Source: Bugula neritina
Taxonomy: Eukaryota; Bryozoa; Gymnolaemata; Cheilostomatida; Bugulidae
Assembly: GCA_964035545.1 (NCBI GenBank)
Contig: OZ037772.1
Coordinates: forward strand, 11,535,818-11,599,817
DNA: 64,000 nt
Direction: 5' to 3'
Shown: piece by piece, positions 49,278-60,729 of the stretch
Numbering within the stretch: the stretch's first letter is position 1
Layout: every line of letters starts with the position of its first letter
Position numbers and translations under genes: made by a program
The notes under the pieces: generated by a model
Told to the model about the DNA's origin: nothing
Database searches by the model: none
Seen by the model: only the letters and a program-made list of their open reading frames with translations

Positions 49278-51993
49278 GCTGCTACTACTACTACTGCTAC
49301 TGCTACTACTGCTACTGGTACTAATACTACTACTACTACTACTGCTGCTACTACTACTACTGCTACTGCCACTGCCACTACCACTACTACTACTATTATT
49401 ATTACTACTACTGCTGCTGCTACTGCTGCTGCTGCTGCTATCACTACTTATTTACTATTGCTACTGATATTGCTTTTGCTGTTACTTGGATAAAATACTA
49501 TGATATGACAGATTCTCAGTTGCTTTCAGTTTATCTTTATATCTGACAGGCGTGTTTCGGCGCTGGTCTTCTACTTAATGAAGTCCTAAATAAGATACTC
49601 AAAAGAGTTATAGCTGAACCTCGGCCTGTGGCCTCACACCGTCCCAGTAATGCTCTTGGTTACGGGATGCCCTCTGATCACTCGCAATACATGGCATTCT
49701 TTTCCGTCTATGTTACACTATTTCTATGTATTAGGTGAGAATGTAGTATCTAGTCTGTAATACATTTAAATAGTATAATTAAAATAACACAGTTGTTTTA
49801 TGGTGTAGAGATTTATATATAGTGCTTTTGAATTCTTTTTGGAGTTGTCTTTCTAGTAATTTAATAATTTTTGTGTTCAAAAGCCAAAAACAGTAGCATA
49901 TTAGTACTCATTACATTTTGAACTCATTAAAATCTTGCTTTAAGACTCACATACTCTTTACTTGCTTTGTGACTCCATTTGCACTACTTGCTGCAATAAC
50001 CCGTTAGCTTCACTTACTCTATTACTATACTTACTGTACTTTTATATTTACTCTTCTCTATTGACTCTATATTCTACTTACGGTATATTATACTTACTCT
50101 GTATTCTACTTACTCTATATTATACTTACTCTGTATTCTACTTACTCTATATTATACTTACTCTATATTATACTTACTATATTATTATACTTACAGTATA
50201 TTATACTTACTGTATATTCTACTTACTCTATATTATACTTACTATATATTCTACTTACTCTATATTATACTTACTATATATTCTACTTACTCTATATTCT
50301 ACTTTCTCTGTTATTATACTTACTGTATATTATACTTACTATATGGTATACTTACTATATTATTATACTTAGAGTATATTATACTTACTCTATATCATAT
50401 TTACTCTATATTATACTTACTCTATTCTATACACAGTATATTATACTTACTCTACATTATACTTACTGTTCTCTATATTCTACTTTCTCTATATTATACT
50501 TACTATATTCTTTACACACTATATTTTATACACAGTATATTATATTTACTATATGTTATACTTACTATATATTATACTTACTATACGTTATACTTTCTCT
50601 GTATTATACTTACTATATCGCTCTGCTTACTATTTATCTTTCAGGTCACACAGCACTGGTGCTTGTCTAGAAAGAATTTGGAAACTCATTTTAGTAACAG
50701 GAGTTATGCTCTCTGCTGCCGCGTGTTGCTACAGGTATTCCAGCTGCATACATTTACTACCTTTTCATATTCGAGCTAGAAAGTCGGGAGTGCCAATGCT
50801 TATGATATAAAAGCATCTCTAGTTTGTTAGTTCAACATTTCAATAGATACATCTTGATATTTGTATTTGTATTTCAATATATATTTTTATAAATATGTTG
50901 CTTTCTGCTAAATATAAATAAAGTGCTAATGCGTTGCTTTCTGCTAAATATAAATAAAGTGCTAATGCGTTGCTTTGCTGTATCCAGTAGGTACTATCTG
51001 CTCTACCACACCCCAGCACAGATATATTGGGGCATCTTAGTCGGAGTTCTTACTGGCATCTTGTGGTTCTGTATGGTGCATCTAATACTCACCCCCTACT
51101 TCCCTCAGATAACCACATGGTAGGTTCACAGGTTATGTTTCTAATAGCTTAGTGCACTAACTTGATTTTGTCTCGCATAATCTAGATAAAAAATTTTATT
51201 ATTAGCTTTGTATGTTTATCTCAAGATTAAATAACTACTATTGTAAATGAAATAAGTTATTATTCCTTTCTACTATATTGAGTAGCAATCAACTGGAGTT
51301 TCGAAGTTTTACCATTGCATTGGAATTTAATCACTTTACATGAGAGTATTTTTGAGCAAATTCTAACCTAACCACGTTTATTCATCTCACTAAAGCCCAC
51401 AAGAGAGTGTGATAATCATGCATGTTTATTACTGCACTGAAGTTAAAGCTATAGATATATAATACATAAAATAACGTAAGACAGGTAATATTTTTTCAGG
51501 GCGGAGTTAATCAAACACGTCTCTCAATAGGTTAACAAACTATCCAATCAGATGAGAGCATTACGAGCTGCAACATCCTGGCTGCTCTGTGGTCTCTTTG
51601 CTGTTAATTTCTAGCCTCGGGTTTTGTAGGAAAGTTAGTGAATTCCTGATGATAAGAGACTACACTCTGATACCCAATACTCTCTGGTTTGAGTACTGCC
51701 ATGCTAGAGCTGAGGCTAGGTGTGTGAACTCTAGCTATTTATTTGTTACTTTACTTTGTATTAGAAGCTGTTTAAAGAATTCTGTACTGTATATTTGATA
51801 TGAATAATTTCTTCTTTTTGTGCCGTAAACTTAAGGTGAAGCTGTTTTCAAAATGTGACCAGCTTTATAAATATCTTATATACATGTCCTGTAGTAGCTA
51901 CACATTCTATGCCCAGCATTTGCTTCTACTTTACTAAAGTGTTTTGTATCTTCTAGGTCAAGGTTGAGAAAGCAGAAGTCTAGAGCTCAATGA
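48272..51993 (+). CDS. DOLPP1: Dolichyldiphosphatase 1
   Basis: Seven GT-AG exons: 48272-48332, 49039-49139, 49550-49734, 50645-50734, 50988-51119, 51630-51719 and 51957-51993 (stop TGA 51991-51993), 231 aa (human 238). It is a PAP2-superfamily ER membrane enzyme that hydrolyses dolichyl diphosphate on the lumenal side to recycle the lipid carrier of N-glycosylation. Active-site blocks are K72-x6-RP80 (KRVIAEPRP), PSDH at 95-98 and SRYYLLYH at 146-153. The Asp that closes motif 3 in many PAP2 enzymes is Gln157, as I recall for vertebrate DOLPP1. Four hydrophobic segments are visible (about 24-47, 100-115, 127-145, 158-178). The C-terminal block [20 protein letters not shown] is diagnostic of DOLPP1. 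The ATG matches the family start ([11 protein letters not shown]). Confidence 0.96.
48718..48936. repeat. 30-bp minisatellite in DOLPP1 intron 1
   Basis: Seven full 30-bp copies starting at 48721, each with CTCTGTACTGCAGACATG followed by TCTAGACAGGTG. Because the unit is a multiple of three, long repetitive open frames appear on both strands; they are by-products. The array ends about 100 bp before the exon 2 acceptor. Confidence 0.97.
49211..49446. repeat. (CTA/CTG)n trinucleotide repeat
   Basis: Almost pure ACTACTACT with interspersed CTG, GGT and GCT units in DOLPP1 intron 2. It opens poly-Thr, poly-Leu and poly-Tyr frames that are not genes. Confidence 0.97.
50030..50630. repeat. TATTATACTTACTC minisatellite before DOLPP1 exon 4
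   Basis: About 35 copies of a 15-17-bp unit (TATATTATACTTACTC and variants). The array runs to within about 20 bp of the exon 4 acceptor (ATCTTTCAG, exon start 50645). Each copy contains TACTTAC or TACTATA, resembling the metazoan branch-point consensus. Confidence 0.92.
50890..50980 (+). repeat. 45-bp duplication abutting DOLPP1 exon 5 acceptor
   Basis: Two copies of a unit with GTTGCTTTCTGCTAAATATA and AATAAAGTGCTAATGC. A third truncated copy (GTTGCTTTGCTG) flows into the acceptor TATCCAG of exon 5 (start 50988). Confidence 0.85.
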
Positions 51994-52164
51994 GAACTGT
52001 GTTTAGAGGTCAAAGATCTGCTGTACATTAAAACATAGTCTACTGGTTGCAATATTAGGTCCCTGATTTGATGCTGTTTATAGTAACTTGTGTATAAACT
52101 GTCCAGAACTGTGCCTGCCTCTATATACTGTTAATTTATGTGACTCTATCTATTATATAATATG

Positions 52165-52425
52165 CAGTACATTGTATGTAGTGTACACAGTGTGTATATA
52201 GTATGTACGCTGTGTATGTAGTGTACACAGTGTGTATATAGTATGTACATTGTGTGTATACTACATACAATATGTATATACTACAGTATGTAGTATAGAC
52301 GCAGTGTATGTAATACATACAATCTGTATATAGTGTATATACTGTGTATTTAGTATATACATATTGTATGTAGTATAATATACTACATATTTGTGTAGTA
52401 TATATATACTGTATGTACTATATAC
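52165..52425. repeat. TGTATGTAGTGTACAC repeat
   Basis: Degenerate copies of a roughly 30-bp unit, GTATATAGTATGTACAYTGTG and similar, rich in alternating purine-pyrimidine steps. It probably lies in the DOLPP1 3' UTR. Confidence 0.75.
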
Positions 52426-54489
52426 ATGTATCTTTTGTGGCTTAAAAAAACCCTTTACCTTTATTTCGTAGCTTATTGCTGTTAGCTGGCTTTATTAAGA
52501 AATATTTACTGTCTGTCGATATAGAATTTGTATTCAGTTTTGAATGTTGATACGCCTTAATTATATCATATGTTTTGTGTACTCTTTCATGGTTATAGCT
52601 ATGTTTGTAACAATGTACTTAATTATTGACTCAGTGTCACGAGCCAATCAAATGCTCAGAATTCAGGTCTGCTGACCTAAATATATTTTATCCAATTACC
52701 TTATGTTTTTGCTAATGTATAGAATAGATAGTTGTATATTTTGAGTCAGTTTTTCATTGTAAGCTCTACTTTCTAATAAACTGAAGCAGCCCAACTTCAT
52801 ATAATATTCTATACAAGCTCTTTAGAACTAAAGAATAACATAAGTAAAACAGTAGTGTTTTAATTTCATATTTAAATTTGTGTTCCCTATCTATCTTCCA
52901 TATGATATAATTGTTTAACATGCAAAGCACAATATTCTTTCAAAGGCACTAAACTTTGATATGTGTTCTTTATTTATTTCAAGTAAAATATTTCAAGCTT
53001 TAGAAAACTTTTGCAATAGAGCCTTAAACTTTATTTTTGAATAGTCTGGGATTCTAGCCATAGCTATAGTAGTTCTCAGCCTTGATAATTCTAACATGTA
53101 TAGCACTGCTCTTTGGACTGGTTAGTTTAGTGGCACTGGCTAATCATTAACAAAAAAGTGAAAAGTCGGCACTCAAAGAGTTTCAAAAAGTTTGTAGTAA
53201 TTACCATTTCAGGGTACTTTAGAATTTGTGGCAATAAATGTTATAATAGTTTTGCTGTTGAATGAACTCAAATACCCTACATATAATAGAACCTACATGA
53301 ACTTTTTGTGAACTAGTGAACATTTTGAAGTTTTTAAGGTTTTCAGCAAGCCAAGTTACAGGTTTTAACATAGCGTAGTTAATGAAACGTCTAGATTAAA
53401 CAGTTGATAACTTTTATTCCAACACAAAATACATATCGAATGTATATTATGCAGCTTCAGGTAAAACAATTGTGTACCTGGAGGGCATTTAATGGTTTCT
53501 ATTTAGATTTCCATAACAGAAATAAGTCACGTCAACAGTATATTGAAAAGTCTTCAATTGATTTTCTCATAGCTATTGTTCACATATGCATAACAATGTA
53601 TTGTAAACATCATTGCTAGTCAAAGTTTATGCTTAAGAAATTTTGTTACTTTCAAGGTGTACTCAATAAACCAATTTATTAGAAATCTTAACTGCGTGTA
53701 TTGTTCACTTTTCTTTTGAATAATTTTAGTATGCAAAAGTTTCTATACACTACAACAAAGCATAGTACTTCTTGCAGCTGCAATTCTAATCATTTAATGG
53801 TTTGAAGCTCTGTTAACATATTCTAATGAAACAGCCACACCACATATTATAAAGAACTGGAATATTACAACAGGACAGGAGCAAAGATTTGCATGGAACT
53901 ATTAGTGTAGTAAGCTATCTTTAAAATTCACTAAAATACTTTTTATTATACTTATGTGAGCAGTTTCTCAAGCAATAGTATCTTCTAGTGGTTGATGCAT
54001 TTACCTATATGCATGACAAAAAGGCTTGGTTATGTTAAATAGTACACCTTCATGATTGCTATTGTACCAAATAAAAACAGTCAAATTGTGTTACTAGTGT
54101 GGCGAGAAACACTGTATACTATGTGTTATTAGTATGAAGAAGGCCACTGTCTATGTATAGCTTATGTTACTATATTAAAGGGGAGGGCATAGTTTACAAA
54201 CTATTTTACTAATATTATTATGAAAGGAGCAACAGTCTATTATAGCCCATTTATAAACTTGAAAACTTAGCAACACATTTTTTTCAAAAAGAATCTGACT
54301 TCAAACAAGTTAACATCAGTGAATTGCTTGTGATTAGTTTTTGAAAATCTTATATTGCTACTGCTAAAATAATTATAATTAGCACAAATGCCTCCCATGC
54401 AGCACAAGCAGTATGGACTAAATGTGATATGTTTAAAGTTATCACATAGCATAATTATTTCAAAGTTGTAAAAGCAGCATAACGTAATG

Positions 54490-54820
54490 AATATCTAACG
54501 GTTTATTAAGCATTCAGCATTGCGTCTAGCGTAACGTTCCATTCAAATAGATTATCACATCACGTAATTCTCGCCTATATACGCAACGCAACGACTGCAA
54601 TAGTTGTCAATTCATTAATTAGATAACTGCACGCCTTCGCCCATTGGCTGTGGCTTTACGCTTAGGCAGCCCGGATGTTTGAGTGCAGACGTTGACCCTA
54701 CAGTTAGTAGAATAGTAGCGCTAGCGATGCAAGCTTATCACATCAATAACATCAATTTTAAATGATATAATTAATAAAATACAAGTGAATTTAAATTGGA
54801 ATTAACTTAAAGAGACACAG
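54490..54820 (+). promoter_or_regulatory. Candidate promoter / 5' UTR exon of the gene starting at 63844
   Basis: A patch with many CpG dinucleotides in an otherwise AT-rich neighbourhood, ending in a plausible donor (AGAGACACAG|GTTAGT). If it is joined to the acceptor near 63834 (ATTCTTTTAG), the retrotransposon and the hAT element sit in the first intron of that gene. Positional inference only. Confidence 0.3.
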
Positions 54821-54867
54821 GTTAGTTTTGTCCTTCAGTATTTGTAATAATTTGACGCTTTCCTTAA

Positions 54868-54871
54868 GTAT
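54868..54871. repeat. Target site duplication (left), GTAT
   Basis: GTAT directly precedes the left LTR and is repeated at 62445-62448 directly after the right LTR. It is 4 bp long. It marks this as a single insertion event with no later rearrangement. Confidence 0.8.
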
Positions 54872-55143
54872 TGTAGTAAGGACGTAATGCGCGCGTCCCC
54901 CGTATTCCTTCAGCCTATCCAAGTGCGTCACGTGATAGGCCTCAGTTAGTAGTAGTTTTGCAGTAGAGAGAGCGTGCTAACTAAGCGAAGATGTAATCTC
55001 TAATCGGTGTACGTGATGTATCTTTTATATAATTAGTAGTAAATAAACTTGGAAGCTTTTACCTAAATACTTTATTGGTGTGAATAAATAGACATAATTA
55101 CAAAGCTAGGAACCCACGCATAGTAGTTACATAACTTACTACA
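54872..55143 (+). repeat. 5' LTR (272 bp)
   Basis: It begins TGTAGTAAG and ends CTTACTACA, a 9-bp inverted repeat with TG...CA termini. Inside are an E-box palindrome TCACGTGA (54928-54935), a TATA-like TTTATATAA near 55024 and AATAAA at 55042-55047, giving a plausible U3-R-U5 layout. It matches 62173-62444 base for base as far as I can read. Confidence 0.95.
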
Positions 55144-55144
55144 G

Positions 55145-55161
55145 TGGTGGCAGCGGTGGGA
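55145..55161 (+). promoter_or_regulatory. Primer-binding site
   Basis: TGGTGGCAGCGGTGGG lies one base after the 5' LTR. It opens with TGG, as expected for pairing to the CCA end of a primer tRNA. Which tRNA is used was not established. Confidence 0.75.
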
Positions 55162-55204
55162 TTTCTAGCTACTGTATGAGAACAATGAGAAGTATTAGAA
55201 CATC

Positions 55205-58200
55205 ATGGACGAGGGAGTAACTTCAATGGAAGGAGGTGAGCAGAACATTATTATAGGCCCTCTCGGAGCTAGAGAGGAGGTATATAGGAACACGTTGGAG
55301 GTTCCCGTGTTCACAGGCCGCGAGGATATTGAACAATTCGTCCAAGAATTCCGTGAAACTGCCGCCATTGCAAGATGGCCGCCAAGAGTAACCCGTACAA
55401 AACTGCGGATGGCACTGACGGGAGAAGCCAAGCCGTACGGGTGGAAGCCTAGCATAAACGGGATCATTGCTACACTACGGGCCCGTTTTGGCATGCCCGT
55501 TGCCGTCGCCAAGTCCAGACTGCGAGGATTACTCCGCAAGACATGTACACCGCTTTCTGACCACGCCACTCTGGTGCAGAGACTGGCACGGACCGCGTAT
55601 AGCGATCTGCCAGAAACACACAGACGGCACTACACATTCGAAGCCTTTGTACAGTCTCTCAATTCTTTGGACTTCCACCACCAGTTACAAGCCAAGGGAG
55701 TGACCACAATTGAGGCTGCAATCCAAGAGAACAAGGCCTACGCTGGAGCCGAACGACCCTATAAGACGGAGGAGGCCACGCCCCAGCCCTCTAGGGAACC
55801 AGACCATCCGGTCCGCATAGCTGCCGCGACCACTAAAACCCCCATAGAGATGGAGATAAGCCGCTTGATGACTAGACTGGGACAATTGGTGGCGACGATA
55901 ACATACAACCACTCAAGGAAGAGTAAGGAGACGGCAGCAAAACCCCCCAGACCTATGATGCGACGCTGGGAAAGCGGCAATCAGGGACACCGCCACCTGA
56001 GCGGCCCACGATTCAAACGGCAGCAGAAACCACAACCTCCCCGGAGACCCCCAGAGCTCCGCGGACACACACAGAGAGAAAAACGGGGTGGGTGTCGTCA
56101 GGAGCCCGTACGGGCCCAGCGACACACCCCCCGTCAATGGCAAACACCTCGCCGTACCAGCCAACCAGGTCGACCACGAGACCCCTTCTCTCTGCCTCTC
56201 ACCAACCGCTTCAGTCCGTTACCAGTAATGGAACAGACCAGCGAGGCCCCTCAGGGCATCGGGGAGGATCAGAACACCTCCCCGCAAGGAAACTCTCACC
56301 GGCCCCGCAAACCGCGGAACAAACGGGCACAGCCCCGTTCGGCCGAGACCGAGCACGCTGGGGGAATACGGGTACAACCTCACGGAGGCAGCTACTTCTT
56401 GCCAGGGAAGGTGGCCGGTAAAGCTGTCACCTTCCTGTTAGACTCCGGGTGTACCACTAATATCCTCAGCCGTCGGGTCTTCGACACCCTCCCTCTCAAG
56501 GAGAGGGGAGCCTTAGCTCCCTATACCGGGGAACCGGGCACCCTAGCTGACGGGTCACGGATTCCTTTCTACGGCATCATAGAATTGGCTGGGCGCGTCC
56601 GCGACCAAGCCATTCAGGAAACCTTCGTCATCAGCCCACTGGAGGAAGATGCCATACTAGGGATGCCGTTCTTGAAGAGACACGGGTGCCATATTGACTT
56701 TAGCAAGTCAGCCATGCTAATGGGCGGCAAAGAGCTCACCTGTGTCGACAAGTTCGGTCGTCCTCTAGCGGGAGGTGTGCAGGTAGTACGCAACTGTACT
56801 ATACCCGGCCGCTCCCGGGCTACCGTTCACTGCAGAGTGAACAATAGCCAACTCTCGGGGCTAGGGGTTGTCGAAGGTGCGCACTCTAGAATCCAACTCG
56901 CCAGCAGTCTTAACCGGCTGACTGACCGAGGAGAGATCTTGGTGCAGTGTGTCAACCCCTTCTCCGAAGCGGTACAATTACCGTCAGGATCCATGCTGGG
57001 TCGCTTCCACTCCATCCAGGAGGAGGATATAGGGCCGTCGCTGGGAGCTGCGACGGAAGGTCCCCAACAAAGCCCGTCAGTTAGGCGGGGGACCGTCCCA
57101 TCACACGTCAAAGAGCTATACCAGGCAGCGTGTAACGGCTGCAAGGGCAACGTGGAACGCCAGACTATGGCTCAGTTACTACGTGATTATAGCGACGTGT
57201 TCAGCAGTGGGGACCATGACGTCGGCCTGACCACGGCCGTCCGTCATGAGATACCGCTGGCTGCAGGGACTACCCCTATTCGGCAGCCCACCAGGAGGCT
57301 GGGACCCGAGAAGGAAAAGGAGGTAAGCCAACAAGTCCGGGATCTTTTGGACCGCGGCCTCATCGAGCCAGCGCATAGCGCATGGAGTTCACCGGTCGTT
57401 CTGGTTCGAAAGAAAGACGGCAGTTGGCGGTTCTGTGTGGATTATCGCAAGCTCAATAGCGTGACCATACAGGACGCCTACCCCTTACCCAGGATCGACG
57501 AATCTCTGGACGCCTTAGCCGGCAGCAAGTACTTCAGCACGCTAGACTTGTTGAGCGGCTATTGGCAGGTCCCCCTCAGCCCAGACGCCCAGGAGAAGGC
57601 GGCGTTCATCACGCGGGACGGCTTATGGAAGTGGAAAGTCCTCCCCTTCGGACTGACTTCCGCCCCCGCCACGTTCCAGCGGCTCATGGAACAGGTCCTC
57701 AGTGGACTCCACTGGAAGACACTGCTAGTATACCTCGACGACGTCATCGTGATCTCCCCAGACTTTCAGACGCACGTCAGCCGTCTGCGGGAGGTCTTCG
57801 ATCGACTCCGAGGCGCCAATCTGAAGCTCAAACCCTCCAAGTGCGCTCTCTTGCAGCCAGAGGTGAAGTACCTGGGGCACATCGTCGGCCGCCACGGCGT
57901 GGCGACGGATCCCGAAAAGGTACGAGCTATAGAAGATTGGGTAACCCCCCAGGATTTGACCGGGCTACGGGCTTTCCTGGGGCTGGTAGGGTATTACAGG
58001 CAATACATACCAGACTTTGCGGGGGTAGCGCAGCCGTTAAACCGGCTCACCGCAAAGGGGGTGACCTGGCAGTGGACTCCCGTCGAACAGAGAGCGTTCG
58101 ACTGCCTCAAAGGCCGCCTGCTGGAGGCCCCTATCCTGGCCTACCCAGACCCTGCCCTGGAGTACATCCTCGATACTGACGCCAGTGACCAAAATGTCGG

Positions 58201-60664
58201 CGCTGTGCTGTCCCAGGTGCAGGAGGGCCGCGAAGTAGTCGTGGCCTACTACAGTAAGTCTCTCTCGCCCACTGAACGAAATTACTGCACTACCCGAAAG
58301 GAATTGCTGGCAGTAATCAAGTCAGTGAAGCATTTCAGACCTTATCTATACGGCAGGAAGTTCCGCTTGCGGACCGACCACGCCTCCTTGATTTGGTTAT
58401 GTAAGAGAGCAGAACCGTCCAGCCAAGTCGCCCGATGGCTCGAGGTCCTAGCTGAGTTCTCTTACCGGATCGAGCACCGACCCGGTAAGAAACACGGCAA
58501 TGCTGATGGACTGAGCCGGCGACCGGACGAGGGGTGTAAACAGTGCCTCAACATCGAGAAGAGGGACGGAGGTCCTCCAAAATCCGAGTTGAGAGCACTG
58601 AACCACTCTGAAACAGAGTATGACTGGGACCAGGGTCAACTCCTACAGAAGGCCGCTACGCCCCCGGAGGCTATCCAACGCCTCCGTGCCAATCCTGTCT
58701 TGGCTGATAACGTTAGGGAGCTACGAAGACTCCAGGAGGACCTCCCTGGAGTGGTAGCCGACGTATATCGTGCCAAAAAGGAGGGGCGACGACCCAGTGA
58801 AGAACAACTGCGGCAGGGATGCACCGAGTTACGGTCGTACTGCCAACGTTGGGACTCCCTGCGGATCGGGCCAGATGGTCTGCTGACCATCTCAGTGGCT
58901 GCTCACAACAACCAGTACGGCAGGAAGAGGGTGATCTGCCCAGCCGCCATACGCCGGGAGTTAGTATGGGACACCCACAAGCAAGCCCACGCCGGGGCGA
59001 GCAGGGTGCTCTCCAAGTTACGACTCCGGTGGTACTGGCCCGGCATGGAGCGTGAGGTGCGGCGTAGAGTCAAACAATGCGAAATCTGCCAGGCCAGCAA
59101 GCATGGCCGTCTCCCTGGTGAAGCGGGACGGCGTAGGTTATATGCTGGAAGGCCGTGGCAGGTGGTAGCTATCGACCTAGTCGGACCCATGCCCGTCACC
59201 CCCAGAGGAAACAGTTGGATCCTAGTATTGACCGACCACTTTACACGGTGGGCGGATGCCCTGGCTATTCCAGATGCGTCCGCCCCCACAGTGGCCAGGG
59301 TGCTGGATCAAAATGTATTCTGCTATCTTGGACTACCTGAGCAAATACATTCGGACCAGGGGGCTCAATTCCAGTCCCAACTGTTGAGCGACCTCTGCCG
59401 CCTCTGGGGAGTAAACCAAAGCAGGACCACCCCGTACCATCCTCAGGGCAACGGGGTGGTGGAACGCAACAATCGCATGTTGGGCGATGCACTGCGCAGT
59501 CTGCTCCTCGGCCGGGGTCAGGAGGAGTGGGATACGGTACTGCCGCAAGTCATGCGGGCCTACCGTAGTACACCACACACCAGTACGGGGGAAACCCCTA
59601 ACCTCCTGATGCTCGGTCGAGAGACGCGAGTGCCTGACCACCTCACATACCACATCCCAGAGCAGGACTATACCATCCACGAGTATGCCAGTAAATTGAT
59701 AGAGGACCTGAGGGCCGCACACGAAATACTGCGGGCGAAGCAGTGGCAGGTACGGCGAGAGGACTCTCAGGAACCACCTCTCTATCGAACTGGGGACTGG
59801 GTGTAGATGGTCAACTACCGTAGGCGTCGAGGACAAGCGGCTAAGCTCCAGCCTAAGTTTGTGGGGCCCTACGTAGTAGTTGAGGCTATGCCCAATCATA
59901 CGTACAAGTTGGAGCGATCTGGACAGGTCTCTGTCCAGAACGAAACCCGCTTGAAACCGTATTGGGCTAGCCCAGGAGCAGCAGGAGCAGCCCCCCCGTT
60001 GTTGGAGCCCAGGAGGCAGACAGTAACGCGTGGGCGGCAACGGCATGGACCCGAGTACGAAGTGGTCGTGCCGCGGGGAGAGGACTTGGTGAGGCAGGAG
60101 ACGCCACTCCCACCAACGGAAGTGCGCCCACCGCCCCCAGTACCAAGTCTACCCCCACCACTTCCGGTTCCGCATCCACGTCCGGAAGTGCAAAACCCCC
60201 CCGTGGGAGGGGCTCCATCTGGAGACAACAGCGGAGAGGGGAACACCACCGCCAACGGCGGGCCAGAAACACCACAGGTGGAGCAAAATAGCCCACCAGT
60301 GAGTACGCCGCCCCAACCAACAGCTACAACTCCCTCTCCAGCTGATACGTCACCTCCCCTGGAACGGGGACAGCGTACTAGACAACCCCCAGCATACCTT
60401 CAAGACTACATATGTGACCGTGTTACAAACGGCAGTTATGAAAGTCTAGCTGGGCGCCGTACGGAAGGACTGGCAGCAAAGCGTGGGAGTTGTGAACACC
60501 ACGGAAATCTCAACTTTTGCGAAGGCGGAGTAGTAAACAAAACTACTACGCCTGGGGCAAATAGTTCCAGCCGTGCGCAACAACCACACTGCCCAGTCTT
60601 TTCGTACGCTGACGTTGTCAAGGGAAGACGCATTCAAACTCAATCCACGGACATCCAAGCTTGA
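55205..60664 (+). CDS. Retrotransposon gag-pol polyprotein, interrupted by an in-frame TAG
   Basis: An open frame of 1533 codons (55205-59803) ends at TAG 59804-59806. The same frame continues from 59807 to a TGA at 60662-60664 (285 codons). The gag-like region is about 33-180. The protease motif LLDSGCTTN has DSG at 413-415. The RT has VDYRKLN and YLDD at 843-846. RNase H is marked by DTDASD (about 990) and TRKELLAV. The integrase has an HHCC finger from about 1258 and D1324, D1384, E1420 with DD35E spacing. The stop lies in the integrase C-terminal domain, directly before its GPY-type segment (FVGPYVVVEA) and a Pro-rich tail. Either this copy is disabled there or the stop is read through; the sequence cannot decide. 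Confidence 0.93.
55964..56005 (+). other. Degenerate zinc-knuckle position in gag
   Basis: Residues 254-267, RWESGNQGHRHLSG, keep the spacing and the central GH of a CCHC knuckle, but the three Cys positions (254, 257, 267) are Arg, Ser and Gly. No other CCHC is seen in the frame. Nucleic-acid binding may rest on the surrounding Arg-rich segment (about 270-330). Confidence 0.55.
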
Positions 60665-60729
60665 ACGCTGAGTATGATTACAAATACCGGGTTCTCAGGT
60701 AAGCTTGCTCTGAGCTAACATTTCCACTC

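Larger units (their letters stand above)
51994..54867. other. DOLPP1 3' UTR and intergenic DNA
   Basis: A TGTATGTAGTGTACACAGTG-type repeat lies at 52165-52425 and AATAAA at 52775-52780 is a good candidate polyadenylation signal. From about 54490 the sequence becomes CpG-richer (ACGCAACGCAACG, GCGCTAGCGATG), and ends in ACACAG|GTTAGT at 54820/54821, a possible 5' UTR exon and donor for the gene that begins at 63844. Confidence 0.45.

Noticed and set aside
49184-49493. Poly-Thr, poly-Leu and poly-Val open frames
   Set aside because: Products of the CTA/CTG trinucleotide repeat.
50030-50620. Tyr/Leu-rich membrane-like open frame
   Set aside because: It follows the TATTATACTTACTC array in DOLPP1 intron 3; no start context or homology.
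57562-58179. 205-codon frame overlapping reverse transcriptase in another frame
   Set aside because: The RT and RNase H motifs are all in the long gag-pol frame; this is an Arg/Pro-rich shadow.
59333-60255. Long antisense open frames under the retrotransposon pol
   Set aside because: They are GC-rich shadows of the pol frame with no domain signature.
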